The position numbers were made by a program, and so were the translations under genes. A DNA stretch of 64,000 bases, taken from Morinoia aosen (lineage: Eukaryota; Arthropoda; Malacostraca; Amphipoda; Talitridae). Under the pieces are notes generated by a model that was not told the origin of the DNA, did not search any database, and saw nothing but the letters and a program-made list of their open reading frames with translations. The stretch covers positions 52,916,859-52,980,858 of the forward strand of contig CM059575.1 in NCBI GenBank assembly GCA_030386875.1, written 5' to 3'. Below are positions 42,749 to 52,833 of this stretch, piece by piece. Positions within the stretch are counted from its first letter, which is position 1; each line of letters begins with the position of its first letter.

Positions 42749-45369
42749 CTAGTAATCTGATAGGAAGTGAGACTCAAGACTTTTTTTGAATACCTTATAA
42801 GAATTACTTTCACGGATCTCCGCAGGTATTGAGTTCCAAGTTTTAGTTCCAACGAAGAGGATACTGTGTTGTGACCGAGCCTTTGAGTAATAAGGAAGCA
42901 TGAATTTACTTCTATTTCGGGTTAAATGGTCGTGATGACCAGTTTGCGTAGTTAATAGTTGTTTTAGGCTATTGTCGCCATCATTTGTTAATGTTTTGTA
43001 AATGAAATTGCAAATGGAGATTTTGTAGAGATCCGAGAGCTTAAGTATTCGTAAATTTTTGAGTGAGTCATTTGTGTGAGCATTATATTCTAGATTCTTT
43101 ACCGCTCTTATGGCTCTTTTTTGCAGGGTAAAAATTTTGTTGGTTTTATTTTTATCAGTTCCGTGCCATGCTTCTATTCCGTATTGCAAGTATGGTGAAA
43201 TGAGCGTTCGGTGGAGCATTTGTAAGGCTGTTTCAGGCAGGAAATTCTTAAATTTATTCAGGATTCCGATAGATTTTGATAATTTAGAACTAATATGAGC
43301 GATGTGCTCTTTAAAGGTTAGATGTTTGTCTATTATGATGCCGAGGAATTTACTTGAGTTGGTTTCTTCGATTTCACCTTCGCCAATTTGAATGCGTGGG
43401 AGAGATATATTTTTCTTGTATGAGAATGTAATATATTTTATTTTATCGATATTAAGGCTTATTTTATTAGCTTTAAGCCACAATGAAACCTTATGAAGTT
43501 CATTATTTATACGCTCCGCCATCCTAGCAGGATTTTGGTCTGGAAGGACCGCAGAAAGGGTACTGTCAAGAATGATGTAGATTTAATGATATCATTGATA
43601 AAAATTAGAAATAGGAGAGGCCCAAGGACAGATCCTTGTGGAACCACATGGCTAATTGTCTGTGGGTCTGATTTTGCGTTGTCAATGACAACGTATTGTT
43701 TCCGATTTGCTAAGATGATCTAAACCAATCATGGGCAGCCCCTCGAATGCCATAACAATGTAGTTTCGAGAGTAATACGTTATGGTCCACACAATCGAAT
43801 GCTTTTTGAAAGTCAAGAAATACGGAGAAAACAAGCTTTCCTTCATCTATATTAGAATAAAGGTATTGCAAATGATTTAATACAGCTTGTGTCGTAGATT
43901 TCTTAGAACGAAAACCGTATTGTTTGTCGTAGAAGAAAGATTTTTGTTCAAAATACGATACACTTTTTTATACACAATTTTCTCGAATATTTTGCTAATA
44001 ATTGGTAGTACAGAGATAGGTCTATAATTGTTAACGCAGTTTTTAACACCATTTTCAAAAATAGGGGTGACTCTCGCAATTTTGAAAGAGTTGGGGAAGA
44101 TACCTTGAGAAAGGGATTGGTTGATAATATAAGATATGCACGGTGCTATTATATCAGCTATAGCCTTAAGAACTTTAGCCGAAAAATTTTTCAATCCACT
44201 TGATTTATTTTTCAAGTTGTTTATGCACGTAATTACATCGGAGGGATTAGTTGGTGTGAAAAAGAAAGAGTTAGGTTCACGGACATGGTCCATGTATTGC
44301 AAGTGGTCTCTGGGTTCACTGAAGACACTATCGGCTATATTTTTTCCTATGTTTACAAAAAAGTTGTTAAACACAGTTGCAATATCTTTTTTCTCGTGGT
44401 ATTTTACATTTTCGTGAACGACGGACTCAATTGTTTTCGTAGTATTATCATTCGGTTTATAGCATGAATTAAGCAGGCGCCAAGTTTTTTTAATATCAGT
44501 TTTGTATTCAGTAAATTTGCGCGTGAAGTAGTCTCGTTTTGAGGTTCGTATTTGATTTGTCACATGATTCCTGAATCTGTTATACGTTACTTTAGATATT
44601 CACCCTTCGTATAGTAAGGCTAGGTACGCTTGACGTTTCTTTATACTGATCACGATATCTTCAGTAATCCAGGGCTTTTGTCTATTTTTCGGCGTAATTG
44701 TGCGGGTGATTATTGGACAGCACTGGTTATATGCGGTCGTTATAATTTCAGTTAAATTTAGTATTGCTTCATCAATGTTAATCGCATTATTGTCCCGTTC
44801 ATAGACGTCTAATGATGGCATTAATTCTTCTAGAACAGTTCGCATTGTTCCCAAGTTGTATTCGTTTACACAACGAAATGAATAGGTATCAGCCTGTGGG
44901 CTGGAACAAGGATTATAGACATTTTTCTTGATGAGAAACACCGGGAAATGGTCAGATAAGTCAGAAATTATTATTCCGGTAAGAAAATCAGTCGGATCTA
45001 ACATAAAAATATTATCGAGTAACGTAGCCGACTCAGAAGCAACACGTGTAGGTTTCGTGATGATTGGAAGGAAGGAGCTAGACTGAAAAACATTTATGAA
45101 GTTTGAGATTTGCTCACAGCTATCATATTCTAGAAGATCGTAGTTGAAATCCCCGCATATTATTATGTCATTATATAGAGACTTGTTGAACTGAGATATA
45201 ATGCTTTGAAGCTCGTTCAGGAAAGAGACGTTACAAGCTGTTGGGGGTCTATATACTGTCCCAAGCATAATCCGTTTACCATTTTTCGTTAGTTCTATAA
45301 ATAAGGTCTCAATATGTTCACGATTCATAGTTGCACTTAAAATGACTTTCGAAGATATATGTTTAGATA
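42749..45369 (-). pseudogene. LINE F ORF2: endonuclease C-half, RT and C-terminus
   Basis: Endonuclease C-half (45369-44600): G-T-V-Y-R-P-P, I-C-G-D-F-N-Y-D-L, L-S-D-H-F-P. An in-frame TGA at 44600-44602 precedes the RT frame 44563-43877 (N-Y-R-P-I-S-V-L-P). A frameshift near 43905 leads into F-L-D-F-Q-K-A-F-D near 43800. V-P-Q-G-S-V-L-G-P follows near 43635, but the stretch that should hold Y-A-D-D is missing: about 20 residues are gone between I-N-D-I-I and P-D-Q-N near 43540-43590. The C-terminal domain (43522-42749, 257 codons) is intact, with F-L-G-I-I-I-D and the CR1/Jockey-type tail. Motif C loss makes it polymerase-dead. Confidence 0.8.
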
Positions 45370-45373
45370 TGTA

Positions 45374-47685
45374 TGTAGCATTCGCTACAAAAGCGTAAAA
45401 TTATAAACTTTCCCATTCGCACTTAAATAAAATAATTATTAGCATTAAAAATCTTACTCTAAATTATTATTAATAATTTTCTACTCATAATAAGTAATCC
45501 TTAAAGTTTTTGTGCAAAAAGCATAAAATTAAAAGTCACGATTGACATGTTCGTGTTTTAAGCCTCTGAATTTGGCATCACTGCGCGGTGGCGTCTCCTT
45601 TTGAACCACACATTCTCTCGTGCATCGCTAGCTCGTGCATACAGCGTTCTCGTAAGTGAACGAAATTAAGTGTGAGAATAGAGAAACCCGGTAAAGTATA
45701 CAGTGTAAATTCTCCGTGTGCATTGTGATAATGTTAGGATCTGTTTATCGTAGTGATGTAGGGATAAACTCTAAAATAGTGTTAAAATTCTTAGACAGGC
45801 ATGTTCATTTTCGAGTGCTCCCTCGACGTGACAAAACGTATAATTTTGCGTGTCACGATTCATTTCCTGTGTCGAATCATTATATTAAACCAACTACGTT
45901 GTGCCTTACTAACAAAGTTAGACATTTTGCAGCTATCATATTAATCCAAGATCCGTTCACGAATACGGTCGATAGAGCGCGGTTAAAACCGCCGGCGTCT
46001 TTGTTGATAGTCTTTGTCGCCGGCGTCTTTGTTTCCCAAATTCGCGGAGATTAAAACTGCCGTCTTGTGTCATTACTCTGTGATTTGAAATCGTACTTTT
46101 TGTACGTGGAACAGTATTTCTTTTTCACAACATACTTGCAGCAGTTTTCTGAAGTGTGTTTAACGTGAAATAATAATTGGAAATGTCTTTTAATAACTTC
46201 GTACGGTTTATAGATTACGAAGATTATTCATGTATATGCCTGCTAAAGTTTTAGTTTTTCTTCATCTTTTATTACTCCTTAAATCTTGCGTTTAATCGCA
46301 TTTATTTCAATATAAATCACTATCAACCAATTAAATCAATTTTTCCTTATTCTTGCGGCAGAAATACATACTAGCATCTGCCATCGTAAACGCGTACTTC
46401 GCGCGTACAAAATACTTCGTGAACGCTCAAGATGTTATACCGGCGGTTTATTGCAAATGGCGTAACGTAAAAACCGCCGGGTCATTGTCACCTTGATTTT
46501 CATATTTCGTCTTGCGAAATATTTTCTTTCTGTGCAAGCAACACGTTTAGTGTTTCTTTTCTCAGGTAGATATTCTTCCTTATTTTCTTATCAATGATGC
46601 TTTGCCAGGGTTTTTCAGAGGATTGATCTTAAATGAAAGTTAGGATTTTTTCCTTGTAATTCTCGTACGGATATAGAGATGTTCTAGATTACACAAAAAA
46701 GCTAGTAATTCTCATCCTATGTATTTTAGCTATTGTCTTATATATTCCTCCCTGCTGCATAAATCACGTGTTATTCAGTCTCACGAAATTGCTATAATTC
46801 CACTAATGGAATCACTGATTGTTGCTCTAAAAGAATCACCAGTGGTTCTTTACAAAAAGTCTCCTTTTAAAATTTCATGCCCTTGCATTTAAAGCAAGAG
46901 CAGTTGCACAAGAGTTTCTAAATTGATTCTATCCTACTTTGAGCTTGACAAAAGCGGGAACAATTAAATTAGCTCGTGTTGGATCTGTAGGATTTCTCAG
47001 AGAAATCTACTTTGTGGGAGTTTATCATTTACGATGTTGGGGACTGTCAGTGGTGGAATTTTTCCTTGATGTCTCCTGGGACTGCTCATCCAGCGTTTCG
47101 ACTTTTTGCAGGACCTCAACGACATCAACAAACACCACAAAACATCCATCCCTGGGCCTTTAGTTTTTGGAATTTAGCTTTGCCTTTAACTTGCCTTTAG
47201 CCTTGTATATTATCTAATTACTGGCTAAATTGTAAGCTGCTTCCAACCACGGACATTTTTCTTCAGTGTACAATGATCTTAAGTTAATAACCAATTAAGA
47301 TCTATTATCACCTTCAATCACGGCTCAAATTGATATCATTCGCCTGCTCAAATTACGCAGGTTTTGAGCTTACCCCGGAAATCGCATTGATTTCTCTTGC
47401 CTACTAAATTGCCCCCACTCCTTAAGTGAATCCCATAAGTCGCCACACACACACACACACACCGTCGATTTCGTCACTCGCCGGAGCCTTTCGCCTGCAC
47501 GGACTGCGAACCATCTTCAGCCAAGTTCTTCAGTAAAGCAAGACTCGGCGGTCCTTTCCGGCTCCTTCATATAAACCAGAGACAAACAAGCTGAGTTCCC
47601 TTGCCTTATTACCCTTCTCTCATGGTTAACAAATACTTATCGAGACACGTTTAGCGTTTGGCCATACCCCCGGCTAAACCAAACA
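45374..47685. mobile_element. LTR-like 2.3-kb insert, possible solo LTR
   Basis: Insert in the LINE F endonuclease, starting TGTAGC and ending CCAAACA, flanked by TGTA (45370-45373 and 47686-47689). TG...CA ends plus a 4-bp duplication suggest a long solo LTR, treated as a fossil. Alternatively a DNA element with an imperfect 9-bp duplication ATGTAYGTA. No recognisable gene within; the open frame at 45716-46054 has no known motif. It has two 'gccggcgtctttgtt' blocks near 45990-46030, a (CA)n run at about 47443-47462, and a TATA-like 'catataaa' near 47568. Confidence 0.5.
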
Positions 47686-48049
47686 TGTACGTACTGATGC
47701 CACCACCACGTTTGTTACTACGGAGTGAATGATGGCTATAATAGTTTTGAATTTGAATCAGGTCTTTAGATGAGTCGTCTAGCCAACTTTCGGTGAAACT
47801 GAGAACATCAAAATTGCTGTTCAGCTCAGTGACAGTACAAGATATTTCATCTATTTTCGGATAAATGGATATACAGTTCCAACATAATAGAGAAAAATCG
47901 TTACAGGTCTTCCTCATCGATTCATTGAATTTTTTAATATTTAGGTATTTACAGTTTCCAGTTTCATTTAGGTTTGGGTGCAGTCTATTCAAATGATTGA
48001 GATCTGGATCAATATTGTCGAATATGTCAACATGGTCAGTCATTAGCAT
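47686..48049 (-). pseudogene. LINE F ORF2: endonuclease N-terminal half
   Basis: Begins M-L-M-T-D-H-V-D at 48049. Endonuclease signs: L-L-C-W-N-C-I-S (Asn), S-F-T-E-S-W-L (Glu), N-K-R-G-G-G-I-S. Interrupted at the G-G-G-I-S-T-Y block by the insert at 45374-47685 and continues on its other side. Confidence 0.75.
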
Positions 48050-48643
48050 TAAGAGACAGTAAGTAAAATGTAACGTAAAAATAAAAATGATAAAAACTAC
48101 AGGATCAAGGTAAAAATAAGGACATTCCTACTTAGAATTAAACTAAAAAAAAGAGAAACTAAAAACACACAGATTATTAGTCTAAATTGTTTAAAACCTA
48201 GTATGATTTCATAAGGAGAGCGCAAATTCAGTCCATGAGCAGGAACATTAGGGATCATAAATGGCAAATAATGTAGTTACAAGGCTGTCGTGCCAGTGGT
48301 TTCCGCATATAACACTTATAAGATGTAGCAAGGACGAAATGGATTTAAAAACGAAGTGACAGTGAAGTTATTTATGGAATTTAAAAAATCTTGACTATCT
48401 AAATTGTTTCCAGATTCAGAAACACATACACGAGTTAAGTCTGAACAGCAAGTTCGGTATGAGCATTCGATAAAAAAGAGAAAGAAAAAAATTGAAAAAC
48501 AATTTAGTAAGCAGCAAAACAAGGCTGTAAGGTCGACGTGGATGCCTTGAAGAGGTGAAGGTAATTCAATCAAAAATCAAGAAGAAAACATGTGGACAGA
48601 TATCAAAATAATATTAAACTCAATACGTCAGTCTAAAAAAATA
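48050..48643. other. Inter-ORF region of LINE F
   Basis: About 600 bp between ORF1 and the ORF2 start. The open frame 48316-48573 on the minus strand is hydrophobic and low complexity with no known motif; not called. Confidence 0.4.
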
Positions 48644-49444
48644 CTAATCACGAATAATTTCCTCTGAGGACTTGCCGACATGTTGCAGCAAGTACTTGTC
48701 TAGTTCTTCAGGTGTATTGATGGTTAGAGATCTCTGAGTTACTTGGCCAGGTATCTTTGGAGAGAAGACGTTGATATTGCCATCAAAACTTCTTGCGGGT
48801 CCTATTTGTTCCGAAAATTTTCGTTTGGCCAATCTCAGAGTGTACATTATACTTGCTCGCGAAGGTACTAAGTATTCATTCACGTAGAGTTGTTCCGGTT
48901 TTGTAACACGGCAGGCTGTCAGAATTTCTTGCTTCTTTTCGTATTTTCGTAGCTCAAAAGAAATGTTTCTCCTATCGACGTTTCCGGGTGGAGGTTTTTT
49001 CCCCAATCTACTCGCTGTGGTGATGTCAGAGTTACTCAGGTTGATTTTGAGTTGGTCCTTCAGGATCTGGCACACAGTTTCTATGCAATTTTTTTCAGGA
49101 CGTGATTGCGGCAGTTCCCCTGATATAACCAAAGTGCGTTTTTTGTTCTCCAATTCTTCACGTTCTTCTTTCCGTTCGAGTCGCTCTAGACGAGAGACTA
49201 TGGTATTTATTTTCTTATCTTGTTCTTCAATCCTTGCATTTTGATTTGATTCTTTCTTCGTTAGTGTTTCAATCATCGTTTTCAAGTCACTAATTTCGCT
49301 TTGAAATTTCTTCATTACTGATTTGAAGAGATCAATTAGGATGGAAACTACTTGCTTAGTCTGTTTTGGCAGGCTTTGTACGTCTGGATAGTCAAGCTCC
49401 AGCATACCCTCGCTGTTGTTGTCCTTGGTTGGGCTTGTCGCCAT
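48644..49444 (-). CDS. ORF1 protein of LINE F (coiled coil plus RRM-like domain)
   Basis: 266 codons, intact from ATG 49444. Residues about 35-100 are heptad-rich and highly charged, a probable coiled coil (I-E-E-Q-D-K-K-I-N-T-I-V...L-E-R-L-E-R-K). Residues about 105-200 resemble the RNA-recognition fold of L1-type ORF1 proteins (T-L-V-I-S-G-E-L-P, A-S-R-L-G-K-K, I-S-F-E-L-R-K-Y, Y-V-N-E-Y-L-V-P). The family protein trimerises and binds element RNA. It is followed by about 600 bp without a clear gene before ORF2. Confidence 0.8.
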   Translation of the reverse strand: MATSPTKDNNSEGMLELDYPDVQSLPKQTKQVVSILIDLFKSVMKKFQSEISDLKTMIETLTKKESNQNARIEEQDKKINTIVSRLERLERKEEREELENKKRTLVISGELPQSRPEKNCIETVCQILKDQLKINLSNSDITTASRLGKKPPPGNVDRRNISFELRKYEKKQEILTACRVTKPEQLYVNEYLVPSRASIMYTLRLAKRKFSEQIGPARSFDGNINVFSPKIPGQVTQRSLTINTPEELDKYLLQHVGKSSEEIIRD

Positions 49445-49664
49445 CTTGTGAGAAGGGAGACACTCTCAAAAAGAAGCAAGGGTTGAGTGCTTCTTCTGAT
49501 GGAATATCACACTTTTTGTTCGATTTTTTTTTTAATTTGGTTAGATAAAATTTATTCTTGGATTCTCATGATCTGAGTGGGCACTCTTTTTTGGTTATAA
49601 ATGCATGATCATTAACCAGTTGGGCACTTTGTTTCGGAGCAAAGACACCTGCACTCACTGCACT

Positions 49665-49833
49665 CATTATTGTCGGCGATATTCACATTAGCACGGTATT
49701 TATTCCAGTTGTGTTTTCTTACCCTGTTGGGTCCGTTAGTACATGAGGCACGCGCTTTGAGCATTGGTATTCATAATCCTTAGATATTCATAGTATACCT
49801 GGAGCGTAAAGTAGCCTGAAGGAGAGCGCTACA
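49665..49833 (+). repeat. 3' LTR of the Gypsy fossil, second part
   Basis: Resumes with CATTAT then 'tgtcggcgatattca' and ends at GCTACA, matching the 3' third of the 5' LTR and of the solo LTR. CATTAT occurs on both sides of LINE F, a 6-bp target duplication. Confidence 0.85.
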
Positions 49834-50410
49834 GACTTTTTGGCTGCAGAGGGTAGTTTAAGCGTATTTTTATTGAAATCTAGTGATGGACGTAGAGCTG
49901 CTGAGGAGTGTCTGTAAAGGTTACCATCGGCATCTTTGGGATGCTTTATTTCCAATCAAGCCTGATACATATGATCTTAGCATTGGTTTTTCAAATGTCT
50001 TATAACTAACCCTATATATAGGACACCATGACGGTTCCCTCGTTAAGCCGGTACCCGTTTCCGACACCTGGGTTGAGTGGGGTATTGTGCTTGAGCTTTC
50101 CCTCATACCCAACGGGGAAAATCTCCGCGCCAGCGCCGGGATACGAACCCGCGACTCCAAGATACGAGCCCGATCCCTTAACCACTGTACCACGGAGAGC
50201 AAAGACTGCCAAAGACTGTAAAGACTGCCGATAATAATAAAATTATGTTTGTTTACTTGAGCAGTGAGCCAAATCATTTCTATGATTTGGTATTTTTCAC
50301 TGATTCGAAATAAAGAAATTGAGTTGACGTCCTTAATGAAAATGCATGAACTGTTGCAGCTCTAATTCTTGACTCCGTCATAACGGAACAATGTGCAGCT
50401 CGGGATGTAG
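49834..50410 (-). mobile_element. OTU-LINE copy 3, endonuclease fragment
   Basis: Aligns base by base with copy 2 around 24700-24960 (shared 'tttttggctgcagag', 'catgaaactg'-like and 'cgtcataacgg' blocks) in the same minus orientation. It lies immediately right of the Gypsy 3' LTR end and is split by a SINE at 49929-50200. Only about 290 bp of endonuclease sequence remains; the frame is broken. Confidence 0.75.
49929..50200 (-). mobile_element. tRNA-headed SINE, copy 2
   Basis: On the minus strand the head reads GCTCTCCGTGGTACAGTGG (A box TGGTACAGTGG) and GGGTTCGTATCCC (B box), close to a genuine tRNA. Body and tail follow as in copy 1. Flanks 'ctgtaaaggttacc' and 'ctgtaaagactgcc' look like an imperfect target-site duplication. 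Better preserved in the head than copy 1. Confidence 0.85.
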
Positions 50411-50690
50411 AATTATATGGCAAAGTAGCCGAAAAAAATTCCCTAATGTTGAGGAAGTTAATATCGTAGTCAATGTAGATCACGGTATACCGTGATGTAG
50501 ATGGTGTGGAGATCCATGAAAGCCGCTTATCGCTGAAGATCACTGCGGATCGGATCATAGGAGTGTTGATGAGGATGCGCTGGAGTGCGGATGTTGTGGC
50601 GTTAGAACGTGGTGGCATATAAAACGGAACTTCCTGAAAAATTTACCTATTATTGGCAAGTGTTTCAGTTTAAAACGTGGGTATAAGTCG
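50411..50690. other. Unassigned spacer left of LINE B
   Basis: Contains a short palindrome 'gatcacggtataccgtgat' near 50478-50496. No gene recognised. Confidence 0.4.
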
Positions 50691-50962
50691 GTAAACGATT
50701 CAAATCAAATTGGTTTGCCTTCTTTTTAGGTAAACTTCTACTGGGGCCTTAGGCCCCCAGTAACCCTAAATTAGTATTTTGTTTTGCCGGAAATTTGATA
50801 ACACTGATAATTAAAAGGATACTGACCTACAAATAAAAAAAAAGAACAATATTTGGTAATTTTTTTTTTTATAAGGGTTATAAATAAGGACTAAATTAAA
50901 ATCAAGCAATAGATACCATCAAGGATAAACTCCTGAACATTATCAACAGACTTGACAGAACA

Positions 50963-52832
50963 ATGCCTCCCAAAAGCAAAGTTCCTGATGACCCCTGGGG
51001 AAGTAAAAGCGGTGTCAAGGGAAAAGTTACTTGCACCTACACTCAACCTATCTCAGAGTCAGAAAAATCTGAATTCAATAATGCAAGGAAACTTAACAAA
51101 AATTGCTCCGTGACAACCTCTACTCCTAAGAGTAAATCACAACCAGCTCTAAGACAAGAAACCCCAAGGGCAAACCCTAAAAATGGAAGCCCAAAGCCAA
51201 AGAACAAAGAATTTCATAATAATACTTCTAAAAGAACATTAGAGAGTAGCCAAGAATTTTTGGATCTGCAAAGCAAAAAAAAAGAGGGAAACCCATAATG
51301 TCTCTGACTCAGAAATGTCTCAGCACAATATGTCATTGCTCAGTGAGTCAGATCCCTCAGGAGTTCTTTCTAGCAATGACTCTCTCTCTGAATCAACTTT
51401 GGTAATTCCAAACAATCAAGAAGAACTAAAACAAAATCGGAAATACCCTGCAGGGGTAAAATCCGCTAAAATAGACCTCAATTTGACAGAAAATGCAGAT
51501 AAAATCCCAAATACAGTTAGGCTTGTGCAAATAACTGCACAAGATGATCACCAAAATTTGACAAAACTAAATCCATTTAAAGTACAAGCTACAACAAACC
51601 AAATTTGTGGTGAAGTGGAAAAAGTAGAGTATAAAAGATCAGGCAATCTTATTATTAAAGCTAAAACAGAAAGCCACGTAAAAACCTTGATGAACCTAAA
51701 AATGTTCAGTGAAATTCCAGTCAAAACTCAAATAGTCTGGGGGGCTTACACCTCCTATGGAAAGATTTATGCCCCAGAATTCTTGTCAGACTCATTAGAA
51801 GATTTGTTGCAGCAACTTGCCTTCTCTGGTGTAGTAGGCATTCGCAAAATGTATATGGATCCAAACCGTGCCAATTCACCCTTGTTTGTACTTACCTTCC
51901 TTGGAACTTGCCCTACAGAGCTGAAAGCAGGCTATTCAAATTACAAAGTGGACCCTTTCTACAACAATCCCATTCGATGTACCAAATGCTGGCGATGGGG
52001 ACACACTACCTCGGTCTGCCGAAACAGGAAAGTTTGTAAGAATTGCTCATCTCGAGAACATGATGAAAGCAACTGCACCGCTGAAAACTTAGTGTGCACA
52101 ATATGCAAGGGAAACCATACAGCTGCCTCAAAAGAGTGTCCCATTTATATTCAAGAACACAATGTTAGTAAACTCCAAACAAGACAAAATATCTCATTTG
52201 TAGATGCAAGAAAAATAGTTCAAAACCAAACCCAAGTCCACCAGCAGCAAGAAACTCTTCCAGAATTAGAATCAAGACACTCCTTCCCCCCACTTGTACT
52301 ATCTAGAAACCAAACAGAATCTCAAAATTTGATCCAAAAAACATACGCAAATGCAATCAACTCAGATAGCTCACATCGCAGGCATGGTACACTAATACAG
52401 AATATTGGCAACCCTATTCATGCTCATAAGAGGGTAGAACTGCAGAAGCAGCCTACTCAAGACAAAGCAATGGAAAATAAAGCCATAGAACACAGTCAAA
52501 TTATGAACCAGAATACACCAACCCTACTGAACACAGAAGGAACTTACAACTTAATGACTGCTAATTGTGACACAACAAATGCTCCATTGAAAGAAAGGAA
52601 CCCTCCTGCCTCTAAAAACCAAAACCATAAAAGTATCTCTGAAACAGACATTGAAATATCACTCAAGACCATAATATTTAAACTTCTTCCTACAATTGTC
52701 AAAATGCTTATCTCCAATTCAATCACTGAGCGCATTGAACTACTAACAGAACTTGGTAACATCCTGAATGCAGAAGATCTTATAACAGAAGTGCTAACTA
52801 AACTAAATGTCACCTCTTTAATAAGCCCATAA
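50963..52832 (+). pseudogene. Gag-like ORF1 of LINE B
   Basis: Starts M-P-P-K-S-K at 50963. A frameshift in the A-run near 51275-51285 joins the N-terminal 111 codons to the frame ending at 52832. Core: V-V-G-I-R-K-M-Y-M-D, F-V-L-T-F-L-G-T. Three intact CCHC knuckles near 51977-52140 (C-T-K-C-W-R-W-G-H, C-K-N-C...H...C, C-T-I-C...H...C). Helical C-terminus as in LINE A (I-F-K-L-L-P-T-I-V-K-M-L). Confidence 0.85.
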
Positions 52833-52833
52833 T

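Larger units (their letters stand above)
42355..49664 (-). mobile_element. CR1/Jockey-like LINE F, near full length, inserted in Gypsy 3' LTR
   Basis: Minus-strand LINE: ORF1 at 49444-48644, ORF2 from 48049 to 42749, about 5 kb once the 2.3-kb insert at 45374-47685 is set aside. The 3' end carries tandem 'ttgtttaaa'-type repeats (42351-42390), the short tail repeat typical of CR1-group LINEs. CATTAT on both sides is the probable target-site duplication. Defects include an in-frame TGA at 44600-44602, a frameshift near 43905, and deletion of the RT Y-A-D-D motif. Confidence 0.85.
9570..49833 (+). mobile_element. Ty3/Gypsy LTR-retrotransposon fossil, nested
   Basis: Fossil of a Ty3/Gypsy element. 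Parts in order: 5' LTR (9570-10147), gag-protease region (10148-11551), a short RT piece (about 29890-30130), RT, RNase H and integrase region (39652-42100), and a 3' LTR split in two (42101-42354 and 49665-49833). Three large insertions separate these parts and consist of LINEs and repeats. It is broken in many places, roughly ten or more by eye, besides the insertions. The two LTRs differ by something like a fifth to a quarter of positions by eye, so it is old. The flanking tetranucleotides (AGTA, GACT) do not match. Confidence 0.75.

Noticed and set aside
45716-46054. 112-codon gene
   Set aside because: No recognisable motif and it lies in a non-coding LTR-like insert.
50150-50200. A tRNA gene on the minus strand (good A and B boxes)
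   Set aside because: The head is fused to a SINE body and tail shared with another copy at 16399-16671; no acceptor-stem closure followed by a terminator was seen.
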